NCBI RefSeq assembly: GCF_018139145.2
Contig: NC_059487.1
Span: forward strand, 4,919,792-4,983,791
Length of the DNA: 64,000 bases
Direction of reading: 5' to 3'
Source: Gymnogyps californianus
Taxonomy: Eukaryota > Chordata > Aves > Accipitriformes > Cathartidae
Part shown: piece by piece, positions 33,920 through 45,700 of the stretch
Layout of the letters: each line of letters opens with the position of its first letter
Numbering within the stretch: position 1 is the first letter of the stretch
The notes under the pieces: model-generated
What the model was told of the DNA's origin: nothing
The model's database searches: none
What the model saw: only the letters and a program-made list of their open reading frames with translations
Program-made: the position numbers and the translations under genes

Positions 33920-34595
33920 GTGAGGTACCCTGTAAAATTCTGCTGCGGATTTGAGGAAAGAAACTTTATTACTATGAAATTCTTGCCAGTGTCAGTGTTG
34001 CAGCTCAGATTTGGAAACTCTCACTTTCTAATCTAGTACAATGCTGATTTAACAAATCACTAGTACTTGAGGTTCAAAGAAATGATCTGCGTTTGGGTTT
34101 TTTTGCCAGCGCTAATCTTGCCTGAGCTTTGCATGATATGGTTTTGCACTCACAAAAAGTTTACTTCTGTTTTTGCCTTTGCAGTCTGTTTTCAGAAATA
34201 ACAGTAACAAGGCTTGTGACTATGAGGGGTGGGTATATAGGGTAAGACAAGGAGTTGCATGTCTCTGAGGAAATTGCAGATGTAAAATAGCATCCACAAA
34301 AATGTTGGCTACATATGAAAATAAGCTTTAATGGCTTACTGGGTATATATCGCCTTAAAGCTGGTGTGCGTTTGTCCAGTAAAAAAGGAGCACCATGGTG
34401 GCCTCTCTTCTATTTTAATTCACCCTCATTAATGATGATAAAAGTACATCTTTTGCTTTAGTTTCCTCAAGTGATGCCTGGGGTTCCTTTGTTTACTTTC
34501 TACAGGTTTATTAAACAAACAGTACAAGTGCCTTAGTACCTCTGTGAATCAGATCCAAAGCCTCTCTCTTCCTTCTTAAAAGACATCACTTTAGG

Positions 34596-34640
34596 TCACG
34601 CTAAACATTAAGCATGAGCTCAGTTCCTGCTGACTTCAGG
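34596..34640. repeat. possible arm of a sauropsid palindromic repeat (TTAAGCA type)
   Basis: CACGCTAAACATTAAGCATG followed by AGCTCAGTTCCTGCTGACTTCAG (shown in part) resembles the arm GTGCTTAAAGTTAAGCACGTGC...TGCTGGATCAGG of a common sauropsid palindromic repeat. Only one arm is visible, so the call is tentative. Confidence 0.3.
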
Positions 34641-37479
34641 ATACCATTCATAGCAGCAAATGGGTCAGACTCAGAAGGGATCTGGACACTTAAATGTAGA
34701 GATGAGATATCCAGACCTGTTGTTACTGTGGCTACAAAGTGGTGTAGGATGGCTATGAAACTTAAAGCCTGTGAGTGTCTAGGATGATATTTTTGCAGAG
34801 AGCACTGGAGCATGGCTTTGGGTGCCTCCTTGCTGCAGGCTCCTGCAATCTGATACAGCCTGGGGCAGGTACTGCTGTGAGCATTACCAGGGTGCTCATA
34901 CTCTACCTTGTCCTATACGGGGGCACTGTGGCTGTAATGGCCACCCTAAATTTCACATAGTGCTTAGTTCTGGATGCTTGTGCCCTAACCACAATGCCTT
35001 CTGGCATCACCAGCCCAGTGACTTACTACTTCATGTGTCTTCCTTTGCATTTGCTTTCTCATCTTCCTATCTTCCCTGCTCCCCAGTAGTTGCACAGGAA
35101 GATGGGAGGGTTCAGAGAAAAGACATTATGTGTGTGTGTGTTAACTATTGAGATGCAGCAGGGAGCCTGGCATGATTTAATGTCAGGAGGGGAGCCAGCT
35201 GGCCTGTTTAAAATACTGGTTTTGATGCAACAGGGAGATTATATTCTGTTCAACAAACTTGCACTGCACAGTGAAACTTTATGAAGCTTGTGAAGGCAGC
35301 ATGAATTCACGGAGTAAGTGCTGGATGGGGAGCAAGGAACTCCTTAGTTATAATCTTGCTGCTGTCAAAAAAAATTTACCAGAGAGCTTTGAATAAAAGA
35401 TTTATCCTCTGTGCTGCCCTCCTCATGAACAAAGTGGAGACATTGTATTTTCTTTAGCTCAAGTTTGTAGCTAATTAAATTTTATATAATGTTTGTTCTG
35501 TGCTCCAAAGATGTGTTTTATAAACCAAAAATTTACTTCTTTTTGGTTTAAACCCCCCACCCCTTAGTTACAAAAAATGGCATGAAATTGTGTTAATAAG
35601 AAATTAATTATTATAATAATAATTCTTATTTGATAAAAGCAAGTAAAATTTATTGGCAATTAAATACTTTAAAAAAATCAGTACATTCAAATCAGAAGTT
35701 CCTAAGTCCCTTTTCATAAATAGCTCCTTCTGTAGACACTCAGCATAGAGAGCTGATTTGAAACAGATCTATGGTGGAGCTGCAGTCCATTCGTGGAGAC
35801 TTTTAAGTCCATATGGCGAGACTGCCTAAGGAGTCAAATACTTTGTAGAAGGATCATGCAATTAATCAAAAAAAGTAGTAGTGTTTTCAGTTAATTTAAA
35901 TCTATTTAGTTTTTTTTTTTTAGGTGAAAAGAAGTGTCTCCACTTCAAAGAATAGGAAAAAATCTTCATGATTTCCTGTTTACTCATTTTTTGGTGGCTG
36001 TCACAATCCATATATTTTTAACTATTTTGTTCAATAAAATCTGTTACTTCTTAGTGACAGAGAAAATAGCATGACTTAAAAATAACAATGTGCTGTATCT
36101 TTAATATGGTTTTCCTTTATCAGATATACAGCACCCAATAAAGACACACTGAGCAATTCAGCTTTCATTATCCTTACTAAATGGAGAGAAGTTAATTTAT
36201 TTTTCCCGTAGGACTTTTTAAAATTATTATTCTGGGTGGCTGGATTAAAATCTGTAATTCTGTAGATATACTGGTGTTAGCATGCTTTGAATTTATTAAA
36301 AGTTATATATTATCCAATCTATATTTGAGGCTTATTCTAAATGTAAAAGTTTTGTTGGCATAAATGGTTAAGAAGATGGAAGAAGTAGGAGTTGGATGTC
36401 AAATCAACAAACTTATGCTAGAAGAAGTGCCCCTGCAGATGTAATTACACAGTCAAAGTCCTTTTTGGCAGAATTTGGGGGAAGGGAGAAGAAATGGCAA
36501 ATATGAACCATCTTGGCTTAACTCTTTGGTGCAAGCCACGGCGCTGGCTGCTATGAAGTCTTGCTGTGTGAGGCAGGTCTGTGCTCCTATGGGAATGACA
36601 GCATAGGAGATTTCAGGATGGCCTCTGAAAAATGTAGTCTAATTAGTAAAAAGCAAACAAAAAAATGCTACAAAATCTTACCCCAGAAGGAGGTGAGTTG
36701 CTGTGTGATGGGAGTAAAGGTTTGGGAACTGTTTCTCTGCTGGGCTGCTGAGGATGCCTGTGGTGTGACCCAGAGGGCCGGCAGAGGATGCTCGTTGACT
36801 TGCCACCCGTGTGATGTTTAAATGTGTTCCAATAAATAACCATAAAAGTATTTTGGCTTGCTTTTTCGCGGGTTTTCCAGTAGAAATGGTTTGCTTAGCT
36901 TTCAAACTTTTTCTTTTTTTTGATGTTTCTATGCATTGGAAAAATGTATTTTATGTTTGCAAAACACTGGTCATATTGAGCTTTTCCCAAACTCCCTCTT
37001 CTTTAAATGAAAAATGGATTTCAGAATGATGATGATGATAGCTTTTTTCCTGTTACTGTAGTATTTAGAAATCTCAGTGAAAGAAAAATACTTGATATTA
37101 AGAAACAGAGACTCAGAGATCTGAGGCTACTTTCTGGCTCTTCTGTCATGACCTTGCTTAATTAAATTGCTCACTCTGTCCAAGGCTGAGTTCCCTGCCT
37201 TTAGCGAAGCATGCTTCTTTTTCCTTGCCTTTAAGATTATCAGGGAGAAAGTGTCTTGTTATGTTTATATAGATCTGTTGAAGCCTTTAGCTGCTATTGT
37301 GATATGAATATAAAGAGCTGATGCTGTAAGTACTGTAGGGTGGCTGAGATTAGATTTTGGATCACTGCCTGTGATCCTGTTAAGACTAAGTACACATTAG
37401 TGCTATCCGTGCAAGTGAACAGGCAGGGTTAACACACCAGAAAGACAGACTTTCTACTGATACAGCTTTGTATGCTTTC

Positions 37480-37640
37480 TATAACATGGCACCCTCCGCT
37501 GTAGCCAATTCACCTTCTGTGCGACATCTTATACAATCAGGACTTAGGCAGGGCAATTAAATGGGATTTCTTAAGTGGCAGCAAAAGAATGTTAATTGAT
37601 GTGTGAAATATAATTATCCTCCTGGGCTCCTTGGCTTTCT
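37480..37640. promoter_or_regulatory. candidate enhancer-like block (NKX and homeodomain motifs)
   Basis: The block contains TTAAGTGG (37571-37578, NKX2-type), GGGCAATTAAATGGG, GTTAATTGATG and ATAATTATCC within about 120 bp, plus a CCAAT-like AGCCAATTC. Dense homeodomain cores in otherwise repeat-free DNA are typical of developmental enhancers. Function and conservation are inferred, not shown. Confidence 0.3.
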
Positions 37641-38474
37641 TTTGTTCGTGACTGGTTTTGATTAAACAGCTCTACTTTCTGGGCCTATTGTATCCATTCA
37701 CCCACTCTTTTCTTCCTAGAAGCAGGCGATGTCTAAAAAAGGCTGTCTGCTTGTGCATCCCAAACATTTCCCAAGGCAGGAAAAAAAGGGGAGGGGAAGT
37801 GCAGGCAAAAATCAGTCATCCTGCTTGGTATGTGGGTCCTTTGCTGAATGCTGTTTTTGGGTTGGAGCCCTGCATCTGGACTCCAGCTCATGCCAGCTGA
37901 AAAGGAAACTTCTATTTTGTTTGCTTAAAAGGCAACAAGTCAACGTTTAAAAAGGCAACCTGAGGGGATTTTTCAGGGACTTGACCAGATTGATCTGGAA
38001 AATAAGTTAAATGAGGTGTGGCCAAGAACTTCTTAAAGCAATCAAGCAAATACTTTCTTACCAAGATGGTCAGGAAGCAAGAGGGTGGGATACTATGTTC
38101 TGCTAAGCATTGCCTCTAAATCATTTTCCTTATTTTTGTCCTGGTGGGCTATCATAATACCCTCCATATGGGTGATTATAGCCATCAGAATATGCAATAA
38201 GTTGGATATTTGTAGAGAACATTTCTTCTGCGTGAGCAAATGGCATCGTGAGAGTGGGAAGAAACCAGAACTAAGCCTCTGCGATGGTTTTCTCCATCCT
38301 GGGTCTTTGGATTATTGGTTTTTTTTAAAACTTTACAGGGTATTAGGGTAACAATGAAATACATTTCCTTTTTCTTTCCCAGCACCAATAAAATTGGGTT
38401 CGTGTCAGAGTCAGGGTAGACATTTTAAAGATTTATACTATTTTTTCATTCCTGAAATTGTGAATTCTGATATA

Positions 38475-38488
38475 TAGATAGATAGATA
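38475..38488 (+). repeat. short (TAGA)n microsatellite
   Basis: About three and a half copies of TAGA lie within TATATAGATAGATAGATAAA. Confidence 0.8.
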
Positions 38489-38922
38489 AACTTATGTTAA
38501 AAATCTACTATGGTGGTGGTGTTGGTTACCAGTTTGGCTTTCTAGATACCATGTCATACGTGTCCAACAAACATACAGCTCCAGAAAGTCTTTATGCTGA
38601 GCAAGGGAAGGTCTTGGCATTCTCAGATAAAGGGGGAAGTACAGAAGGTTACAGACTAAAACCTGCTATGATCAGCTGAAACTCAGGTGTCCCGCAGTTG
38701 AATTACTTTCCCCTGCACATCTGAGGGTGCCTGTGTTTAGGAAGGCAGAGAGGTAGTTTGCGGTATGTTTGGTTACTTTGGTCCTGCAATTACACCAAGC
38801 TTTGCTGCAAAAGCACGTGACATCCAAGGTAGGTGCTCCCTTTCCAGCAACAAGACCATGATTGCATGTCCTCGTGTATCCCAGGTTCCCAGCAAATACT
38901 TGTTATTGTCCCTGTGGGCCAA

Positions 38923-39555
38923 CCTGTCCTCTGGAAACTCTCTAATGCTTTTTTTTTTTTAAAGTGCTCATATTTTTTGGACTTCAGAACATCCCTTGGC
39001 AACAAATGCCAGTTTAAATACGTATAGGATGAAAAGATGCTTTCTCTTGTAGCTTGAAGCCCTCTGTCTGTTTCATTGAGTAATCCCTAGTTCTTGCTTG
39101 ATTAGAACCAGTCAATAAGCGTTTCCTAATAACTGTCCTCATACAGTTGATGATCTTGTAGTTGTTACTGATCTCTGTTTTTGCAGACCTCTACTATAAT
39201 ACCTTCTTAGTCATCCCTCTTTTCTAGAAGTCTGTTTAGTCTGTCTGGTCCTTCCTGTATATCTCTGTTCAACCCCGTTGCTTTTTCTGTTGTACTTTTT
39301 GTAATTCTGCTGTTACATTTCTCTGAGGCAACTAGAACTGCGTGTGATATTCAAGATCTTGCAGTCAGTAGTGGTAAAATGAAGTTTATTTTTTGGCTTT
39401 CTCAATTGCTAACTTTCTATTTGCTCTTCATCTATAGCTAAGCATTGGTTAGATTTTGACAAAAACACAACAAATTCTCTGAGATGTGGTAGTTAATACT
39501 AAGCTGATCATGCTGTAGGTCTAGTTCAGATTGTATTTTCTTATTGTGTGTGTTT
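38923..39555 (-). mobile_element. CR1/L3-type LINE relic, antisense, about 630 bp
   Basis: The plus strand matches the reverse complement of sauropsid CR1 (end of ORF2 into the 3' UTR) in one ordered series: CCTGTCCTCTGGAAACTCTC; GAACATCCCTTGGCAACAAA (usual ACAACATCCTCTGGCAAGGA); GAGTAATCCCTAGTTCTTGC (usual GTGACCCCTAGTTCTTGTG); GACCTCTACTATAATACCTT (usual GACCTCTATCATATCCCCC); GATATTCAAGATCTTG (usual CAGTATTCAAGATGTG); and GTGGTAGTTAATACTAAGC then GGTCTAGTTCAGATTG (usual GAGTGGTAACAGCTAATTTAG). A 12-base T run (38949-38960) lies inside. The reading frame is destroyed by indels and stops, so it is a long-dead copy. The colinearity over 600 bp makes this the best-supported repeat in the window. 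Confidence 0.8.
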
Positions 39556-40604
39556 TTTGTCAGTGCAGATATCTGTTCCCTAATGCAGACAACAGTGTGA
39601 TTGTTAAAGTGACGTTTTGATAATATTGGTCAGAATTCAGGAGCTGTCAGACAGAGTAGAGTCCCATAATGGAGAGCTCTGAAAACCAAAGGTTGAAGCT
39701 GCATCTTTAGTTTCCAGAAGGAACTTGAATCCGCATTCAGTGCATTAAAAATGTATGGACTGCTGGTTTACTCTAAGATCCCATCTCATTTCTTTTTTCC
39801 ATTAAAATGTTTTGATTTTTTGCCCCAATGTGACATGAAAACATGTTTTGAAATGTTATGAATGTCTGGCAAATGATTTGGTTTTGGATTTTTGCCCACC
39901 TATATTCCTGCATGGCCTATGCGCTTGTGCAAAACTTGCTCTTGATCTTCTATGGCATGAAAATAATACAGCAGTGGCCTGAACTGTGACTGTTAGTTAA
40001 AGATAATAAAAAATGAAAATGAATTGATTTAAAATACTGAAAGGTCAAGGGGCAATTGAAAGATAGTGAGAAAGAGAGAGGATGAAAGCTGGTTCCAGGA
40101 GGGGCTGAGAATGCCAGATGGCAGCAGCAGCTCTGAGTGTTACACTCCAACCCATGGGTTTAAGGTATGCTTGCACATATTTCTGCTCTTCCAAAGAATG
40201 CTGCCATGTGCCCTGTCCATCCAAAAATGCCAGTGATTTGGTAGGCAATTGCAGATGCTCTGCTTCTCTGCAAAGTAGAGGCTAAAAAATTAAGAAAAAA
40301 GTCACAAAACTGCATTTTAGTGACAGCTGAGATGAATGACAACTTTCCCACAGCCTGGAATGCAGAATACAGAACCAGAAACCTGGCGTGTGCATAAATC
40401 ACTTGCAGGAGTTGCGGGGGTGGGCGTTTGACTCCTTTCCTGGCACAATCCTAAGCAGGGAAGCGGGAAATGGAGAAATCCTCACTTAGTGGAGCTGCTT
40501 GGTGGAGACAGTCACTAGATCCCCTGATACTGCAGCTCTTGTTCTAGCTCATTTAGCACCACAACCCTACATAAACCAAAAGGAGTACAACATGCCTAAT
40601 GTAG

Positions 40605-40690
40605 CGTGAGGAGCAAGGCGGGGTGCGCCCGACGGTGGAGATTTACTGCTACCTGATGGGCCTCGGTGAACAGCATCCTCCTTCCCCTCG
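40605..40690. other. short CpG-rich patch
   Basis: Six to eight CpGs occur within about 90 bp, including GGCGGGGTGCGCCCGACGG, in CpG-poor surroundings. Could be a small unmethylated regulatory element. No gene start is recognised. Confidence 0.4.
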
Positions 40691-40717
40691 AGAACCATCA
40701 CCGCCTTCTCTCCCTCT

Positions 40718-40757
40718 TACACACATTCACATGCACACACATACACGCACACACATA
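40718..40757 (+). repeat. imperfect (CA)n microsatellite
   Basis: ACACACATTCACATGCACAC followed by ACATACACGCACACACATAA is an interrupted CA repeat of about 40 bp. Confidence 0.85.
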
Positions 40758-41020
40758 AGCTCTTGAGGATGCACTTTGAGTCTTTTGTTTTCCCTCATTA
40801 AAAGTGCCAAGATGCATGTCAAATGCCTGGAGCAGTCTCCTGCTTTATAGTTTTATTATAGTACTATTATGACTTATCTAATTTATTTTTTCCTCTTTGT
40901 GTGTGTGTCTTGCTACTTACACTGCAAGTGTTTATGTCAGGCAGAGATAATCTCTTTGTGTGTGTTTCTGTCTACATACATATCTTTATTTTTGGAGGGG
41001 CTCTTAAAGGGGCATGAATA

Positions 41021-41050
41021 TTTGCCTTTCCCCTCTTTTTCAGGTATGTA
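41021..41050 (+). promoter_or_regulatory. candidate recursive-splice (ratchet) site
   Basis: TTTGCCTTTCCCCTCTTTTT followed by CAG|GTATGTAAAAG places a long, almost pure pyrimidine tract and a CAG acceptor directly against a GTATGT donor, giving a zero-length exon at 41043/41044. A branch-point-like CTCTTAAAGG lies about 30 nt upstream. This is the consensus of ratchet points used in stepwise removal of very long introns, as described for Drosophila genes and for long neuronal genes in vertebrates. It would imply plus-strand transcription through the window. Splicing itself is inferred. Confidence 0.4.
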
Positions 41051-42735
41051 AAAGAATTATTATAAAGGCAGAACCAGCCCCCATTCTGAATACCATGCTG
41101 CTATCTTAATGATTGCCGTTTTGTAGGATCGCAGCAGCATCTCTGTTTGCTCTCAAATTTACACAGCTGTATACTGCAGGTATAAATTAGTTTAATATAT
41201 ACTGAGATGTGTCAGTGAAGTTGGCACCATTCTTTAGAAAGGAATATTTATTGACTTATGCCTTTAAGGTAGTAGAGATGATCAATTTTTTAATCATGTC
41301 CATTAATTTTTTTCTTACATAATTGGACTAGAATTAAAAATCCTCTACACCAGTGTGTATATAGACTAGATTGCAGTTGGTGGAGTATTGAATCGTCTCC
41401 AAGTGTTTTAGGAAACTCTGCTATATAACATCATCAAGGATCCACTAGATGTGAACTCAGCCAGTTTGAATGCCATATTCACATCACCTATATGCCAGGC
41501 TTGAACACCAAATGTGAGGACAGACACGGGAGCAAACAGGCTGATTTTGCTGCTCTGAGCCTGCCTCATCCTTCCCTGTGCGAGAGCGAGCCATTCTGAA
41601 ACCTCAGCCTTCCTCAGAAACCTCACCTGTCTGTCCCTCCCATGACAACTAGTGCTGGCTTCCCTCTGTCCACTCGGTCACATCCGATTGCTGTCAGCGT
41701 GAACCACCTCCTCGGCAGCTTTGCCAAGCAGCATCCCCTTAGCTTTCTGCATTGTAAATTTTTCTGATCAAACTCTGCAAATGCAGAGATTCCTTATGTC
41801 CCATAAGAATCCTTATGTCTGGTAACTCTTCTCTCGCCACACTAACATCTTGTATTTCACTCTGAAAGGCATCTTGGGCTACTGTTTGCAGGAAAATTGC
41901 TCTGCATAGTAAGCTGTAATGCATTGTACTGTATTTCCTCCTGTACGGCAAAGCCAGATTGGTCTAGTAGCTTGCATTTCCTTTGAAGCAGCTCTAGCTG
42001 CTTTGGCACTAATTGTCAGTGCCGGACTGAAAACTATACCAAGGAAATCTAGACTGAACATTGCTGTGGGGCCAGGACCTTGGTTTTGTGACTCATCCAT
42101 TTGGAGAAACACCCGCCTAAAAAGACTAATTCTGAGATGGCCCCGTGTAAATGACACGAGGGAGACTCAGCCAAAATACAAATCCTGTTTCCACTTGTTG
42201 TAGGAACAGGGGAAGTGGATCTGCCCCCAAACAGACTGTGAAACTGGGGCAGGACGTTGCAGTATCCTTTTTCCTCTACGTTTGCCTTTGCTCCTACGCT
42301 TGCCCTTCCTTTAGGACCCTTCTAACCTTTCAAATGGGAAAGGCAAGTGGCTTCCTGCCCTGCATGTTTATGCAGTGAACTGGTGCAGGCTGGGTTTGAG
42401 GGAGGCTATAGATTTCCTGGCACTCGTTCAACCCTCAGTGTCCCGGCCTTCTGTGCAAACAACTCTCCCGGCCCCACCTCTCTGAGCGTTTGCTGTTGCT
42501 GCGTCTTACAAGAGGCGCTCTGGAAGTCTTTTATAACCCACCGAATGGTGTCCATTTACTATATGATGAGTTCATATATTTTCTTCAAAACTTAGAGAAC
42601 TGAATTTCTGTCTATCTTTTTAACAGGTAATGTCTTAGATGCTGAAACATAAAGCAAGCTATACCTGAGGGTATGTGCTGTCACGAAGAATAAATTGGGA
42701 CCCTCTTACCATCTTGGCTGCTGATGGTAAGTTTA
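41051..42735. other. non-coding stretch, mid-GC patch with overlapping open frames
   Basis: From about 41400 to 42600 GC content rises and open frames of 70-94 codons overlap on both strands; none resembles a known family. No repeat is recognised. A lncRNA or old retroposon is possible but not supported. Confidence 0.5.
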
Positions 42736-42765
42736 TGGCCTAATTTTGCTTGCTCCAGGTAAGTC
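42736..42765 (+). promoter_or_regulatory. possible recursive-splice site (CAG|GTAAGT)
   Basis: TAATTTTGCTTGCTCCAG|GTAAGTCTAA abuts an acceptor and a perfect donor at 42758/42759. The pyrimidine tract is shorter and purine-interrupted. It is a weaker version of the arrangement at 41.04 kb on the same strand. Confidence 0.2.
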
Positions 42766-45700
42766 TAAATACTTTGCAGTGGAAACAAAGGGACTGAGAC
42801 ATGCCTTTCTAACGCTGTTATTAATCTGACAATCTGTTGGTTCGTTATGGGATTGAAATCTTGTGGGAACCACTCTCTGTCTCACAGCAGAGCTGACACA
42901 CAGTCCGATGCAGTTGATTTGTCGTGGACAGTCTTCAAATGTTGAAATCTCGGAGTTTCTAAGTACAGGGCTGCTATGCATCGGCACACTTCCTGCTAAT
43001 CTTGAGGCATAAACACTCAGCGGCTCCAGACGCTTGAAGAAATAAACACACTGACTCGGTATTAATATTTCATCACAACACACTAAAGTTAAACCTCACT
43101 GATCCAGAGTGACCTGCAACCACTCAAGAAAATGTTTCTTTTCTTTTTTTTTCTTTTTTTTTAAATAATTTAACTTTTTATGGGGGGAAAATAAGAGGAA
43201 ATGGTCTCCTGCACGGCAGGCTTAACATGGATAAGCAGAGCCATTTCAGCTGGAGCAAAGCTGCTCATGTGCAGAGATGTTGCTTTGGAAAGGTTTGTAA
43301 GTTCAAGGAGGACAATTTAACAGCTTTGCTTGTTGTCTGTGCCACATAAGGTGAACCGGACACATGTAGTGCTATGGAGTAACAGAGTACACAATCACTG
43401 CACACTTAAAACAGCAGCTCCTGTAAATACTACCTGATAGTCACTGCTGGAATGCAACGTAGTCTTGAAAAGACGCATGCTTCACATCGCTGCCATCAGA
43501 AAACCCTGCGATCTAGTCCATGGCAGACGACCTTATCGCTGACGTCTCCTGTGAGCTAAAGGGGGTTATAACCATAAGAAGGTTTTCTGCAACTGATGCT
43601 GAAGGAGTTTCCAAGCAGCACTATTTGAACTGGATGTTAATGATCTGATCTTAAACACACTGCATGTGGTATGTGCTTTTCCATTGAACGCAGATGATGA
43701 TTGAATCAGAACTTACCACGAGGCCAGTAGGAAATCTCTTCTGAGCTCTTTCTGCAGAAGAGATCGGCTTGCAGCCCATGTGGGTGGCTGGGTGATGGAA
43801 GTACAGTGAGCTGGGTCCATAGACAGCCATGCAGGGTTAGGAGACTGGTCACTGATCTTAGACACTCGCTTCAGAGTTTCTAGGCAGTTGTTAACATGGT
43901 TCCTAAAGCTTGGAACTAAAACCTGTCATCTTTTCCATTAATTAAGCTGGCCGTTTGTGACCTGAAACTACTCAAGGTGAGTTAGTGTGTTACCTTATAT
44001 GCCATCTAGCTAGCGAGGCCTTCACCCCCAACTTTTTTTATTTCTCTAGTAGGATAAAGCAGTTGAATTAATCTAATAGTGGATTCCCCCCCCTCCTCCC
44101 CCCTACCTTGCTGTTTTGAGTTGTTGAGTGTGTTTAAATTAATTCTTATTTCGTTTGATTTTAATGAGTGCTAAGCACTCTGGGATATGCACACGAAGGG
44201 TGTTACATGTGTCTGTGTCTGATCCACTGAAACAAGGAAAGAACAAGATAAACGATTCCTTTTGAGCTGAGTTACAGTCAGTCAACCCCAATGACCACAC
44301 GAGGCAGTGGAGAGCATCAGAAAAAATTGTGAAGGGAAACATTAGCAACACTTAGTAGCTATAGCTGCTCCAGCATTTTATCAGATTTACAAGGGCCCCC
44401 GTAAAATATACTAGGGGAAAATGTAAAAACTCAAGTGCAATTTAAACAGTAGCATTCTGATAAACTCAGGATCAGCTGGTTTTGATCGCAGCGCAGTTTG
44501 GTGCAGGAGCACCACTTATGCATTATGAGTGAGGATCGGAGGAAGCTTAAAGCAGCTGTGCTTCTATATTTGCTCACTCTCTGTATTCAAACCTTGGCTT
44601 GAGAGCTCAAAGGAAATGAGATGTGTTTTGCATAACCCGGTTGCAATCAGTGGAAGCACCTACTAATCTGCTGGTACCGCTTCTGACCTTTTCAGGATCT
44701 GATTCCTTATCAGAAAATGAAAACATTTTTAAAAGAGGAATGGACTTGTTTATTTGGGGGTTTTGTGAAAATTTAAAAGGCATTAGTGAAAAGACAGATT
44801 TACACAAAAATTCATATGAGAGTTTTATTCTCCTGGCCAGAAGAACCTGAGGTTATACATAGAAGTGTCTTTTTACAAATTGATCTCTGAGATTATTTTG
44901 TAGGCTTCTTCACTTTCACTGTTTTTGGGAATGCCTATAACAGTGCGTATCCTGATGGCATTAAAAATAAAAGGCATTCCATTATATCAGTAGTGATAGA
45001 TTTGTTAAAGTATGGTTCTTCCTCTAAGAGTTGAAAAATAAAATGAGGCCAACAGTCCTGAATAACAGAGGATGGGGAAGACCTTGAAATGTGAGGCTTT
45101 GGTGTTGAGAACTTGGAATAAATCAGGGTCATTCACGGAAATCGCTGCTAACTCCCAAACTACCCTGCCTCTTCTGATCCAAATCTTTGTTTAGTAAGGC
45201 TGCAGTACAAGAAATAAATCCTGAATTGTAATGATTTAGTCTGTGTGCCCCCACCTCCCTCCCAGTTTTAGCATCCATCTGGGAATCAGATCTTCATTTT
45301 CTCTCTCATTTTCTGCCTTCTTATTTCAGGGCTTAAATAATCAGGCAGATTTGCAGAAACCAAAGAATTCAGTATATGCAGATTAATAATTGGATGTGAA
45401 AAATGGATATCAAATGTTGAGCAAAAAATCTGCAGGGGATTTGGAAGCCTGTTCTGCGTTAACGAAGCAGGTGCTGGATGCTTCCCGAGTTATTCTGGAA
45501 GAGCCTGCTCCTTTCCACACGATTTGAGAGCACGGAGGCATTTTGCGTTCTTTCATCTACCAAAATGGGGAGCATTGCTTTGTGCTGTTTAGTTGAATGC
45601 ATACACAAAAGCAATGAAATCAGTCCAGTTAATTACCTATCAAGACTGCTGTGTAGGTCTGGGTTCTAGCTGTAGTTTCAGCAAAAAAGTGCTCTAGCTA

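Larger units (their letters stand above)
33920..38922. other. long non-coding stretch
   Basis: No gene recognised. Contents: a possible palindromic-repeat arm (34596-34640), very AT-rich DNA at 35570-36330, a T run ending in an acceptor-like TTTTAG near 35922, a donor-like GGAG|GTGAGT near 36691, a candidate regulatory block (37480-37640) and a short TAGA microsatellite (38475-38488). Open frames are under 110 codons. Confidence 0.55.
39556..41020. other. non-coding stretch
   Basis: No gene recognised. A CpG-richer patch at 40605-40690 (GCGGGGTGCGCCCGACGG) and an imperfect CA repeat (40718-40757) are present. TG-repeat fragments follow at about 40900-40965. Confidence 0.55.

Noticed and set aside
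45640..45690. Possible SINE B-box piece (GGTCTGGGTTCTAGC)
   Set aside because: Only one short block matches; core and A box are missing.
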